Below, in pieces: positions 25,118-33,683 of a stretch of 64,000 bases of DNA. Where the stretch lies: positions 3,949,476-4,013,475 of the forward strand of contig NZ_LR733293.1 in assembly GCF_902506095.1 (NCBI RefSeq). Reading direction: 5' to 3'. The notes under the pieces were generated by a model. It did not search any database. It saw only the letters and a list, made by a program, of their open reading frames with translations, and had not been told where the DNA came from. The stretch comes from Arthrobacter sp. 9AX. GTDB taxonomy: Bacteria; Actinomycetota; Actinomycetes; Actinomycetales; Micrococcaceae. The number at the start of each line of letters is the position of its first letter. Within the stretch, counting starts at the first letter, position 1. A program made the translations under genes and the position numbers.

Positions 25118-26343
25118 ATGAGAAAACTTCTGCGGCACTTTTGCGCGCCCACAATCGCTGCGCTCACGCTGTTGAGCGGCTCTACTACAGCAGCAGCTGG
25201 AACACAGGGCGAGGAGCCTTCACCGGTTGGCCCATGGCCGCCGACGGACACAAACGGCGAGTTCGTTCCAGTCCCGGAAGAGTTCTACGCGCCCTACGAA
25301 GTCCCCGCCTGCGGCACTACTGTTCAAGTGACCAGCGGAGAAGCTCAGGACATCAAGTACCGGTCCACTCACAAAGACGACGGCACCATAAACGTGGCCT
25401 ACCGGGGCCACGCAACTGTGGATATTACCCGCCCCTCCGACGGCGCGGCTATTGACAATCTCGACGTTTCGGGACGCTTCTCGGAGAACTATGCGCCCGA
25501 TGGCCTGAACCTAGCTGTTAAAGCACGGGGGCCGTCCATAATTCGGCGCTTGACGACGCGGAAGTTACGGCGTTGGCCAAAGAAGGTCTGCCACCATTCC
25601 TCTACTTCGAGTCCGGGAAGCTAGCAGCCGAAATCGTCTTTTCCGACGCGGCCCAATCTTCCATCGTTTCCCTCAACATCACCCATAACTCCGCTCAAAA
25701 CGTTCAAGACGTTTGCAAAATGCTCGACGAGACGGCCACTGATGAGTGCTCAGACAGCACCGTGGCCGGGGAGTCGCATTGCGTGTTGCCACCGCGGCCA
25801 ACACCGGAGGAGTCGGCTAGGGCTGCCGCTGAGGCGAACGCAGCAGTCTCGGCAACCTGCACGCCGGAAGTGGCTAACTGCCAGTACCAGCCCACCATGT
25901 ACGACATCGATGGCGAAGGATTTTATGATCCGTATGTTGCCGACACCGACGGCAATGGGTTCTTGGATCAAAATATCGTGTCAGGGCTGAATGGAGTTCT
26001 TATCTGGTTGTTCGACACCAATGAAAACTCGATCCCTGAGCAATACGGTGGCGACAGCAACGCGGACGCCATGCCTGATTTTTGGGTGCAGGACTTGAAT
26101 GAGGACTTCGTCTTGGATCAAGTGGTCACAGATCCGGCAGTACACAACAGGACGCCCGTGGTTACCGGCACTGGCGGAACCAACATCATCATTGATCATG
26201 GAAAGATTCCAGTCAGCCCGCACGGGCTGACGACCATCGGCGAGGTCCTGCTCAATCCTGGAGCACGGACCCCAACTGATTTCTGCACTTTCCTGAACAG
26301 CGCTGCACTCATTGGAACCAACTACGGCTGCTACTACCGCTAG
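25118..26343 (+). pseudogene. Secreted protein with Asp-rich calcium-loop-like repeats, frameshifted
   Basis: ATG 25118 after CGGAG starts a Sec signal peptide (MRKLLRHFCAPTIAALTLL ... TAAA). The frame reads well to about 25526, then matching sequence continues in the -1 frame as AVHNSALDDAEVTALAKEG. Restoring one G in the G5 run at 25527-25531 gives a single protein of ~408 residues. The C-terminal half has five D-x-D/N-x-x loops in ~90 residues (DIDGEGFYD, DTDGNGFLD, DTNENSIPE, DSNADAMPD, DLNEDFVLD), like dockerin or thrombospondin-3 calcium sites. Function unknown. The shift may be a sequencing error. Confidence 0.65.
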
Positions 26344-26574
26344 TCGGTATGCCGGTGCCGTTCAGTCTGCCGGCAAGGGCACCGTACCGCCCCTACACAG
26401 CGACGGTGCTTGGCGTGGGCACAGGAAGCGTCAGCGCTACCGGCCGGAGTCGCCGAGGCCCGCTGCCCTGCTGGAATGTATGAATGGCCGCATCATCAGC
26501 ACTCACAGATACCACTTGTTGCTCTCGACAAGACAGCCCTGGTTTGGAAGCAAATTTTAAAGCAAACCTGGTGG

Positions 26575-27645
26575 TCACTTCTTCTCTAAGTAGGCAATAA
26601 AGACCGGGTCCTCTTGAGGGTTGAGCGGGTTGTGGCGAGTAGGTGCCGCGGACCCGTCAGAGGGCACTGTGAAAAAGAATCTTTCAGCCCCTCGCATTGC
26701 TGTGAAGAATACTGTTTTTAGCGATGGATCGGCAATGTAGCTGCGGATTCTGAAGTCCGACTCGGGTGTGATGGGCAGGAAGTCTGCGCCGCCCTGGTGG
26801 TTCACGTCGTCCGGTAGCGGACTCAGTACCCCTAGCCGACCGTCCACGACCGCCAAAGCCCGACTGGAGTCGAGCCAGTTGTTGACCTGAGTGTCGTTGA
26901 AAAGGTCGATGACGAGTTTTGGATCCGCGGTGCGAATCTCCTTGGCGTAGCCCATCCCGGTCATGTTGTAGGTGGATTCCGGAAGACCATCGAGGCCGAT
27001 CCACCAGGAAGAACCATTGCCTTCGACGGGGCTACTTTGGAGCTCTTTAGTTTTAAGATCGATCCAGTTGTGGGTTTTTGCCTTGATGTCGTGGAAAAAG
27101 AAGCGACCATCGGGCGCGAATAGCGCGTTGTCGTGCTGCGGGGCAGCAACAAAATCACCAATTTTGGACAGTAGGGATGTCACATCCACTGTGGTGCCTG
27201 AGGTGCTATCGACATACCCAACCCGTTTGGAGTTGGTGGCAGGGTCTGTCCAGTTCACGGCTAAACGCACGAAGTCGTCGGAGAAAATTTGGCGGTATCG
27301 GGGCCCAGCCATTTGCGCACCGTCGTAGGAACCAGTCTTGCAATCGAACGTGGGCGATTCCGCCGGAAAGAAGCTGAGCAGGGTTGAGCTGCCGAGGGTT
27401 TCGGTATTCATCACGTTGATGCTGTAGCTGGTCTCGTCGCAGAAAAGGAGAACCGGCCCGGATGTAGGCCCCGAGTACCCTTCAATGGGCTCTGTTTCTT
27501 GTGAAGTTTCCGTGGGCGCAGGAGCGGCCGACGTCTCGCTGGCGCTTGGAGGAGTGGCCGGGGGTGAATTAGTCCCTGCGGAAGTTCCGCAGGCAGTCAA
27601 TAAGCAAAGTGCCGCCAAAGCAAAAAATGATAGATGACGTTTCAC
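26575..27645 (-). CDS. Putative lipoprotein
   Basis: This protein of ~356 residues has an N-terminal lipoprotein signal (VKRHLSFFALAALCLLTACG, lipobox LTAC), then a Ser/Thr/Pro/Ala-rich linker to ~60 and a globular domain with many beta segments (GPVLLFCDETSYSINVMN, RYRQIFSDDFVRLAVNWTD, FAPDGRFFFHDIKAK). The pattern could be a beta-propeller-like surface protein but has no recognised motif. GTG 27645 fits the signal peptide better than the longer frame to 27711. It is followed (minus strand) by no close gene; 27807 lies upstream. Confidence 0.72.
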   Translation of the reverse strand: MKRHLSFFALAALCLLTACGTSAGTNSPPATPPSASETSAAPAPTETSQETEPIEGYSGPTSGPVLLFCDETSYSINVMNTETLGSSTLLSFFPAESPTFDCKTGSYDGAQMAGPRYRQIFSDDFVRLAVNWTDPATNSKRVGYVDSTSGTTVDVTSLLSKIGDFVAAPQHDNALFAPDGRFFFHDIKAKTHNWIDLKTKELQSSPVEGNGSSWWIGLDGLPESTYNMTGMGYAKEIRTADPKLVIDLFNDTQVNNWLDSSRALAVVDGRLGVLSPLPDDVNHQGGADFLPITPESDFRIRSYIADPSLKTVFFTAMRGAERFFFTVPSDGSAAPTRHNPLNPQEDPVFIAYLEKK

Positions 27646-27743
27646 TGTTGCCCCTGTCCGGCACGGTTCGATTCCCGGGCCTGCGTGCGGGTCTCCCTCG
27701 CACGCCTTCATAGTGGTCTTTTCCGATGAATATCTGTCCCAGG

Positions 27744-27787
27744 GCGGGATTCAGCGGCGGCCCCCCAATTGCGCCGCTGAATCCCGC
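27744..27787. terminator. Perfect 16-bp inverted repeat between two lipoprotein genes
   Basis: GCGGGATTCAGCGGCG and CGCCGCTGAATCCCGC form a perfect stem with a 12-base loop. On the plus strand TTTTT follows two bases later, so it is the classic form for plus-direction transcripts. On the minus strand it lies ~20 bases after the 27807 gene stop and could end that transcript without a U-tract. Confidence 0.72.
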
Positions 27788-27806
27788 AGTTTTTGGGTGG
27801 CTGCAT

Positions 27807-28181
27807 TTATAGACGGGTCATCGAGTACAGCTTGGTTCCTTTGCTGTCGTAAATGGTGGCTGCGTCGTTACCTTCGAACTGGACTTGATAGGATGCTTCG
27901 TTGGGAGGCTGGGTCACAATAAGTGAGTAGCGGCCGTTGGGTCCTTCTTTTTCCGACAGGGAACAGGACATGCCCCCGCCAATGTCCAGCGGCTTACCGC
28001 CTGAATAAAGCATCCCCCTGCATGCTCCGGCTTCGTTAATGACCTTGGTGCCTGTGCCGTCGTCCGCCGACCAATTGCCTGTTATGTCCGGTGCGCTGCT
28101 GCATGAAGCCAGTGATACTCCACTTCCAATGAGTACCGTGGCGGTTGCCATTATCCTTGCTGCTTTTCTTATATTGGCCAC
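27807..28181 (-). CDS. Small putative lipoprotein
   Basis: This 124-residue protein has a signal peptide and lipobox LASC (Cys at ~27) followed by SSAPDITGNWSADDGTGTKV. The compact mature domain (IYDSKGTKLYSMTRL at the end) is beta-rich with two further Cys residues (ACRG, MSCS) that may form a disulfide. No family recognised. Divergent from the response-regulator operon, with about 230 bases between. Confidence 0.72.
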   Translation of the reverse strand: MANIRKAARIMATATVLIGSGVSLASCSSAPDITGNWSADDGTGTKVINEAGACRGMLYSGGKPLDIGGGMSCSLSEKEGPNGRYSLIVTQPPNEASYQVQFEGNDAATIYDSKGTKLYSMTRL

Positions 28182-28329
28182 GATCTGCCTTTCGCCGGAT
28201 GGACCCTCGCCGAGTGAATTAGGTCGACCCTAATGGCAGCGCAAGCACATGGAACGAGCCAGGAGCGGAGCAAGGTCTCCATGTCCCCGGAAGTGTGGAC
28301 ACCACTTAGCTCTATGACGCAAAGGAGAA

Positions 28330-28386
28330 ATGTGGCGTGTCACAGTTGGAACATTTCGGGTGGAACCCCAAACTGATCTTCTTTGA
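28330..28386 (+). other. Possible short leader ORF before the response regulator
   Basis: ATG 28330 three bases after AGGAG opens an 18-codon frame (MWRVTVGTFRVEPQTDLL) that stops 27 bases before the response regulator start. The ribosome site is better than that of the downstream gene. It may be a leader peptide or a chance ORF; there is no further support. Confidence 0.25.
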
Positions 28387-28413
28387 TGCCTGTCAGACAA
28401 AAGGGGGCAACGG

Positions 28414-29085
28414 GTGGAAACAGTACGTGCTGGGATTATCGATGATCACGAAGCGGTGCGACTCGGTTTCGCCGCCTCGGCTACGCGTGAAGCCAGTAGC
28501 AAGACGCCGCATGTCACGGTTATCGGTGGTGCCCCGACCGCGGACGCCTTTCTTGGTGCCGGCCAAGGTATCTGCGATGTCGTCGCCCTTGACCTCTCCC
28601 TTGCAGACGGTTCTCATCCTGGTGACAACGTTTCAAAACTCACAGCCGCTGGTTACAAGATCCTCGTCTTCACGCTTGGGGACAACGTCGGGCAAATCCA
28701 GGACGCCATCGCCAATGGGGCAATGGGGGTGTCCCTGAAATCCGAGCCCATCGCCGATACGTTCGCCAAACTTCGGCGCATCGCGGTTGGGGAAACGATT
28801 GACAGCCAGGAGTTGGCGGCGGCCATCGAGGTCGACACGGACTTCGTCGAAGCCAACCTCTCGGATCGGGAGCGCGAGTGCATCGCCTTATACGCGGCGG
28901 GTCTTGGTCAATACCAGGTTGCACGGCGGATGGGTATTGCCGAAAGCACCGTCAAGAAGAATATTGACCGGATCCGCGAAAAATATGAGGCCGCAGGCCG
29001 CCCGGCCAGCACTAAGATCGACCTTTACCGCCGGGCCGTTGAGGACGGCATTCTTCCACCGCTGCTGCCTCTGCGGAAGCGGTGA
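28414..29085 (+). CDS. NarL/LuxR-type response regulator
   Basis: This 223-residue protein has a receiver domain (acidic pair Asp10/Asp11, phosphoacceptor Asp60 in VALDLSLADG, conserved Lys109 in GVSLKSEP) and a C-terminal LuxR-type HTH (LSDRERECIALYAAGLGQYQ, then ESTVKKNIDRIREKY). GTG 28414 follows an AAGGGGG sequence. The histidine kinase gene starts three bases after its stop, so the pair forms a two-component system. The neighbouring lipoprotein and membrane-protein genes are plausible targets, by proximity only. Confidence 0.87.
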   Translation: METVRAGIIDDHEAVRLGFAASATREASSKTPHVTVIGGAPTADAFLGAGQGICDVVALDLSLADGSHPGDNVSKLTAAGYKILVFTLGDNVGQIQDAIANGAMGVSLKSEPIADTFAKLRRIAVGETIDSQELAAAIEVDTDFVEANLSDRERECIALYAAGLGQYQVARRMGIAESTVKKNIDRIREKYEAAGRPASTKIDLYRRAVEDGILPPLLPLRKR

Positions 29086-29088
29086 CTC

Positions 29089-30285
29089 GTGTTGGCATCC
29101 TTGGGCAGTGGAATTTCGGCTAGGGATACGCACCGCTTAATGGCCCGGGGTATAGCTGCTTTCGCGCTTCTCCTGCTGTTTCAGGCTGCCGGCGCCGTGG
29201 TAAGCCAAACACCCTACGCGGCCACCTGGTGGAACGCTGTCTTTTTGTGGCTGTTCCTGGCCTTGGTCGCGGTTTTCACCCTTGCCTCCTTGAAGGGCCG
29301 GGGATTGTCCCTGACGTCCGGAGCGCTTGCCGTTCTGGTCCTCGTCGGCTTGGCGCTTTGGCCTGGGGCCGTGCCGCCGACCGTGCCGGAAACCTTCGGA
29401 ACGCCCTGGATGTGGGCAATGATCAACGTCGGCGCAGCCTGGTGCGCATTCAGCTTCGGAGCCCGCATAGGGTGCATCTACACTCTGATTATCGGTGGCG
29501 TGTTCAGCGCAGTCCGGACCACCGCCCAGGGCGGATCTGGCACGTTGCTGCTTGCATTGCAGGACGCAACTTTCGCGACCGTGCTGGGGCTCATCATTTG
29601 TGTCACCATCGGGATCCTCCGCCGCGCTGCGGAGCGCGCCGACAGGGCTGCCGACGACGCCATTGAGCAGTACAGGGAAGCCGCCTCAGCTACTGCGCTG
29701 AGCAATGAGAGGCTTCGCCTGGATGGTCTACTGCATGACAGTGTGATGACCGCCCTTTTGACAGCGGCCCATGCAGGCTCGTCAGAGGAACGAATGGCCA
29801 GCGCGATACTGGCGCAAAGCGCATTGGAGCGCTTAGATCAGCAAGGGACAGCGGCTTCAGAATCAACCCCGGCCACTCTTACTGAAATTGCTGCACGGAT
29901 CCGTTTTACTGTCGGCTCCGGCACGGCAGAACCAATTGTCAACGTCACCTGCGAGTCCCCGGAGCGCCTGCTGCTGCCGGCAAACGTTGTCAGGGCTGTT
30001 ACTGAGGCCACAACCGAAGCAGTCCGAAACGCAGTGCGGCATTCCCGGGCCGGCCGCTGCGAGGTCAGCCTGACTGGTAACCGTGCCGACGGCTACGCGA
30101 AAGTTGGCATTTTCATCAAAGACAACGGCTCCGGTTTTGACCCGGGGCTGGTTTCGGACAGACGCCTCGGCATTAGGGTGTCCATAGTGGGTCGTATGGA
30201 AGCAGTTGAGGGCTCCGCGAAGATCATCACCACGCCCCGTGCCGGCACCGAAGTTCGACTTGCATGGGAAGGGCCGGAGGCATGA
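29089..30285 (+). CDS. Membrane sensor histidine kinase (NarX/DesK-like)
   Basis: This 398-residue protein has about five N-terminal membrane segments to ~175, a short coiled region (RRAAERADRAADDAIEQYREA), a HisKA_3-like dimerisation element with candidate phospho-His216 (LDGLLHDSVM), and a C-terminal HATPase domain (EAVRNAVRHSRAG N-box, DNGSGFDPG G1-box, RLGIRVSIVGRM). It starts GTG three bases after the response regulator. The next gene overlaps by ATGA. Ligand unknown. The lack of a large extracytoplasmic domain suggests sensing within or at the membrane. Confidence 0.85.
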   Translation: MLASLGSGISARDTHRLMARGIAAFALLLLFQAAGAVVSQTPYAATWWNAVFLWLFLALVAVFTLASLKGRGLSLTSGALAVLVLVGLALWPGAVPPTVPETFGTPWMWAMINVGAAWCAFSFGARIGCIYTLIIGGVFSAVRTTAQGGSGTLLLALQDATFATVLGLIICVTIGILRRAAERADRAADDAIEQYREAASATALSNERLRLDGLLHDSVMTALLTAAHAGSSEERMASAILAQSALERLDQQGTAASESTPATLTEIAARIRFTVGSGTAEPIVNVTCESPERLLLPANVVRAVTEATTEAVRNAVRHSRAGRCEVSLTGNRADGYAKVGIFIKDNGSGFDPGLVSDRRLGIRVSIVGRMEAVEGSAKIITTPRAGTEVRLAWEGPEA

Positions 30286-31283
30286 TCCGCGCGATTTCCA
30301 CCAAAATCATGGCCGCGTTGTGTGTAGCCTTCGTCGCCGTGCACATCGCATTGGGTTTGCTCTCCTTGGACGTAGTGTCCAGCGTCTGGCCCGTGTTGCT
30401 TGCCATGACGATCTACATCGCTGCCGTTATCGTCGTCCTCAGGCCAAGCCCGGGGCGGCTACGGCTACGGCTACGCGCCAGCGTATGTGTACTCATGGCA
30501 ATTGCGGCCCTCACCCTGCTGGTCACCAGTGTCCTGCCGACCGACAGGTGGCCGGGATACGCGTCGTGGCACCTCGCTGCGACCTACACGTTGCTGGTCG
30601 CCCTCAACATTCGCGGACGGTTCCTCCTGTCGTGGGTCGGTGTGATGCTCTCCATCATCATGAACACACTGTGGGCCTCACAAACAACCATGGGATTTGT
30701 TGGCGGTCTTATGCTGAACATCGCTACGGTCGGCTGGGTAACTGTCAGCACAGGTATCGGGCATCTACTGCGCACCAACGACCGCAAGGTGGGCCAGTAC
30801 CGGGCCGACGCCGAAGCCGCCGCCGATTGGATCGCAGCTGAACACGCACTGCATGTGGCCCGAACTCAGTGGCTGCACCACGTCCGCGAAATTGCCGGGC
30901 CGGCGCTTGAACGTATCGCTGACCCGAACCGGGACATTACGGAAAGTCACCGGCTGGAGCTGCAGCTCGCGGAGGCTCAGTTCCGTGATGAGATCCGCGG
31001 CCGCGTCCTGGCGACGGCAGAGGTGGTTGAAGCCGCCCGCAACGCGCGTCAACGCGGGATCACTGTTCAGCTCCTTGATGACCGGCGTCAAAACCTCACC
31101 CCGCGCATGCTGGCCGCTGTCTCCGAACATGTCGTAAGCATCCTCAACCAGGCGCGCACGGGTACGGTCACTGCCCGCGCCAGACCCCAGGGCGGAAAGC
31201 TGGCCGTGACGATCTACGCCGCCCCGGAAAATCCTGACGAGGCCACCCTCGTTGAGTTCAGTGACCGGCCACCGGAACCCTAA
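30282..31283 (+). CDS. Kinase-like membrane protein lacking clear ATP-binding boxes
   Basis: This 333-residue protein has about five membrane segments to ~165, then a helical region (RADAEAAADWIAAEHALHVARTQ, split from WLHHVREIAGPALERI) and a final domain beginning about 265 that resembles the outline of a HATPase domain but without a recognisable N-box or DxGxG box. It copies the layout of the preceding kinase and overlaps it by ATGA. It may be a degenerate partner that modulates the kinase, an idea based on layout only. Confidence 0.7.
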   Translation: MIRAISTKIMAALCVAFVAVHIALGLLSLDVVSSVWPVLLAMTIYIAAVIVVLRPSPGRLRLRLRASVCVLMAIAALTLLVTSVLPTDRWPGYASWHLAATYTLLVALNIRGRFLLSWVGVMLSIIMNTLWASQTTMGFVGGLMLNIATVGWVTVSTGIGHLLRTNDRKVGQYRADAEAAADWIAAEHALHVARTQWLHHVREIAGPALERIADPNRDITESHRLELQLAEAQFRDEIRGRVLATAEVVEAARNARQRGITVQLLDDRRQNLTPRMLAAVSEHVVSILNQARTGTVTARARPQGGKLAVTIYAAPENPDEATLVEFSDRPPEP

Positions 31284-31483
31284 AAACAGGCCAGCTGTCA
31301 CAGTTGATTTAGTTGTACGCCCTTCCGCGTACACCTGCCCTTTGCCAGCACCCAAAGGCTTCTACGCCAACCTTCCGCATGCCTAACATCCAGCATGGAT
31401 CAGGCGAGGCTGCTGCAGCCCAGCTGACCCATACATGGACTGTGGCAACCGGCGCGCAGTCTCTCAAGCCTTGGAGATCCGGG

Positions 31484-31747
31484 ATGTCAACGACTTTGAC
31501 CGTCAGCTTCTATCTTCTAAACGCCGCCGTATTCATCCTGGCCGCAACACGGCCGAGCAGCACATGGCTGGCCGCTGACAGAAACCGTGGATTTTGGCTC
31601 ACCTTAATGGCCGTCGCCGGGCTCCTGTGCATCCCTGGACTTCTCGCGGACGCCGCCTTCCTCATCGGCGTCCTGCCGCGGATGCTCGCCAACCGGAGGC
31701 AAGTACAGGACCCAAGGGTACGTCCCAACCCCTTCATCAAGCGCTGA
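31484..31747 (+). CDS. Small two-helix membrane protein
   Basis: This 87-residue protein starts at ATG 31484 behind GGAG. Two hydrophobic segments (TLTVSFYLLNAAVFILAA and FWLTLMAVAGLLCIPGLL) are followed by a basic tail. A longer open frame to 31313 has no ribosome site. It begins a run of closely spaced envelope-related genes. Function unknown. Confidence 0.6.
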   Translation: MSTTLTVSFYLLNAAVFILAATRPSSTWLAADRNRGFWLTLMAVAGLLCIPGLLADAAFLIGVLPRMLANRRQVQDPRVRPNPFIKR

Positions 31748-31760
31748 ACGGAAGCAACCC

Positions 31761-32498
31761 ATGACGTACAACCCTCTGGCAGTAACAGAACCCGGGGAAC
31801 CCGAATCCTTCGCCTATGCCAGCATCGACGCTTCCATGCGCCTCATCTGGGACGACCTGGACGGGGACATAATCGGCCCCATCCACGCCTCCCACGCTGA
31901 GGTTCGGCAGTACGACACCGCCCGTGGCGAGTACCGCCAACAATCCACCATCAGTGACATCCGGATGGACTGTTACGTCACCACTGCGCGCTTCGCGATG
32001 ATCTGCACTAACTACGACAAAGGCGGGGGGTGGGTCGGGGGCGGCGCAGCACTTCTCCTCAACGCCGGCAGCAAGCTACTCGCTGCGGGCCGCAGCCGCG
32101 GCAGAGCCCTGGCAGGCCACCTCCGCTACCCCTGGCTGGACTCCATTCTGTTCCAACCCAAGGACGGGTTGTTTGGCGCGGAAACGCTGAGGCTGGCGTT
32201 CCATTCAGACGGAACCCCCATGTATCTCCAGCTGACTTTGGACAAAACGACCGACGCCACTGCGCTGGCACACGAAATCATGCAGCGGACAATCGCCTAT
32301 CGACGTCGAGATACTCACCCGCTCGACAGAGACGAAACCGCGGCCCTCAACGCCCTTCTTGCTGCCGGCCCTGCACCGCTTCCCCAGAAAGGCACCATGG
32401 GCGCCTACCGAATCCCCACCAGTTGGCCCGCCGGCACAGCCGCACAATACGCCCCACGGAAGGGACAGGGCGACGAACCGCCAGAAAGTCTGCACTAA
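31761..32498 (+). CDS. Hypothetical protein with PH-like domain pattern
   Basis: This 245-residue cytoplasmic protein starts 14 bases after the preceding gene. The central part (ISDIRMDCYVTTARFAMIC then a Gly-rich loop and HLRYPWLDSILFQPKD) looks like bacterial PH/GRAM-like domains in which a strand reading 'tTdkRlii' is followed by a hydrophobic stretch. The C-terminus is Pro-rich and probably disordered. No catalytic motif was seen. The assignment is by pattern only. Confidence 0.6.
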   Translation: MTYNPLAVTEPGEPESFAYASIDASMRLIWDDLDGDIIGPIHASHAEVRQYDTARGEYRQQSTISDIRMDCYVTTARFAMICTNYDKGGGWVGGGAALLLNAGSKLLAAGRSRGRALAGHLRYPWLDSILFQPKDGLFGAETLRLAFHSDGTPMYLQLTLDKTTDATALAHEIMQRTIAYRRRDTHPLDRDETAALNALLAAGPAPLPQKGTMGAYRIPTSWPAGTAAQYAPRKGQGDEPPESLH

Positions 32499-32518
32499 GC
32501 CCCACCGAAAGGTTTGCA

Positions 32519-32686
32519 ATGAACGCCAAAAAAATCTTGACAGTAATCGGCCTCGTTCTACTCGCCATCGGAATCTTCAAAGTCTCTGTTTTGGGCTACT
32601 ACCCGCGTGAAGCACCGATCTTCATCGGCATCCTGGCCATTGGCAGTATCTGTGCCTTCATCGGCCACAAGCTCCCCTCCAAATAG
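32519..32686 (+). CDS. Small membrane protein
   Basis: This 55-residue protein starts at ATG 32519 behind GAAAGG. Two hydrophobic helices (ILTVIGLVLLAIGIFKV and PIFIGILAIGSICAFIG) make up most of the sequence, separated by a short YYPREA loop. The frame is open upstream but that part overlaps the previous gene. Function unknown. Confidence 0.55.
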   Translation: MNAKKILTVIGLVLLAIGIFKVSVLGYYPREAPIFIGILAIGSICAFIGHKLPSK

Positions 32687-32719
32687 CAGGCCCCTTTTCT
32701 CCCCAACGTGAGGAACACC

Positions 32720-33055
32720 ATGCGCCATCCGTCATCAACCACGTCCAATCGTCGCCCCAAGGCATGTGCAGCCCTCCTCGTCCTAAGCGCAGCCTGCTTG
32801 GCAAGCTGCTCAAATGCCGGGGCCACCACGTGCTCCGAGTACGCAGCGAAGACGTACTCGGAAAAACAAAACACCTCCAAGGCACTCCTTCAGGAACACG
32901 ACCTGGAACCGAACGACGTCGGAAACACCGTAGGCCTCAGCAAGGCTCTCGACTCCTATTGCGGACTCACTGGCGGTTTCCAGCCTGGCAGTTCCTCCAA
33001 GAACGTCAGCAGCACCCTTGACAAAGCCGTTGACTGGTCGGCAAAGCGGTGGTGA
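32720..33055 (+). CDS. Small putative lipoprotein (HdeA-like outline)
   Basis: This 111-residue protein has a signal peptide ending in lipobox LASC (Cys at ~33), a mature part with paired Cys (TTCSEYAAKTYSEKQ and DSYCGLTGGF) and helical, charged segments. The C-S-E-Y ... Y-C-G pattern is like small HdeA/YmgD-type periplasmic proteins, but the match is too weak to claim. ATG 32720 follows an AGGA; a GTG twelve bases earlier is the alternative. Confidence 0.6.
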   Translation: MRHPSSTTSNRRPKACAALLVLSAACLASCSNAGATTCSEYAAKTYSEKQNTSKALLQEHDLEPNDVGNTVGLSKALDSYCGLTGGFQPGSSSKNVSSTLDKAVDWSAKRW

Positions 33056-33200
33056 GCGTCCCCGACCAACTGCAACCCGAAAAGGATGTCCCCTCTTCCG
33101 CGGACACCTGCCACCAAAACCGGGCACCAGCAATTCCGAGCGAAACGCAGACGCCTAAATTCCCAACAGCCGCGAACAAAATGGAAACCAGGCGGGACGC

Positions 33201-33683
33201 ATGAGTCGACGCAAAGCGATAATCCTGGTCACCATCGTGGCCGGACTGCTGCTGGCCGCTGCTCTCGCGCTTTGGACGGTCAAATCATCCCCCGGACCCG
33301 AAACAGCTCCAGTAGCACCAACTCAAGAACCAGCAGCGGATCCGCAAACCGCCCCACCACCTCCCCGAGTGCCCGGAGGAGACAACAACGCGGTTACGCC
33401 CTCTGGCAGGGAGCTTAGCGACCTTGAAGCAGCCATGGCATCAGCCGACACGTCGGAGCTTGCTCCCTACCTGCCCCTTAGCCCTGGCCAGAGTGCAGAG
33501 AGTAGCTTCGCGTCCCGTCTGGCAACACTGGGGCTCACTGTAGATTCCTCGTCGCTCGCGGAAACCGCGACGGACATTTGGTCAGTCGCAGCTACGGATT
33601 CCGGCGGCCAGCGCTGGTCTATAGGCCTCGTCCGCACGGACGGGCAGCTCCGCATGTTTTCCGCTGAAGAGGCTACGAGATGA
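33201..33683 (+). CDS. Membrane-anchored hypothetical protein
   Basis: This 160-residue protein has an uncleaved N-terminal anchor (AIILVTIVAGLLLAAALALW), a Pro/Ala-rich linker to ~65 and a small extracytoplasmic domain (LATLGLTVDSSSLAETATD, WSVAATDSGGQRWSIGLV). The C-terminus overlaps the start of the lipase-like gene (ATGA), so the two are made together. Function unknown. Confidence 0.65.
   Translation: MSRRKAIILVTIVAGLLLAAALALWTVKSSPGPETAPVAPTQEPAADPQTAPPPPRVPGGDNNAVTPSGRELSDLEAAMASADTSELAPYLPLSPGQSAESSFASRLATLGLTVDSSSLAETATDIWSVAATDSGGQRWSIGLVRTDGQLRMFSAEEATR

Noticed and set aside
25527..25531. Programmed -1 frameshift at the G run
   Set aside because: No proper heptameric slippery site or downstream structure was seen; a lost base or sequencing error is simpler.
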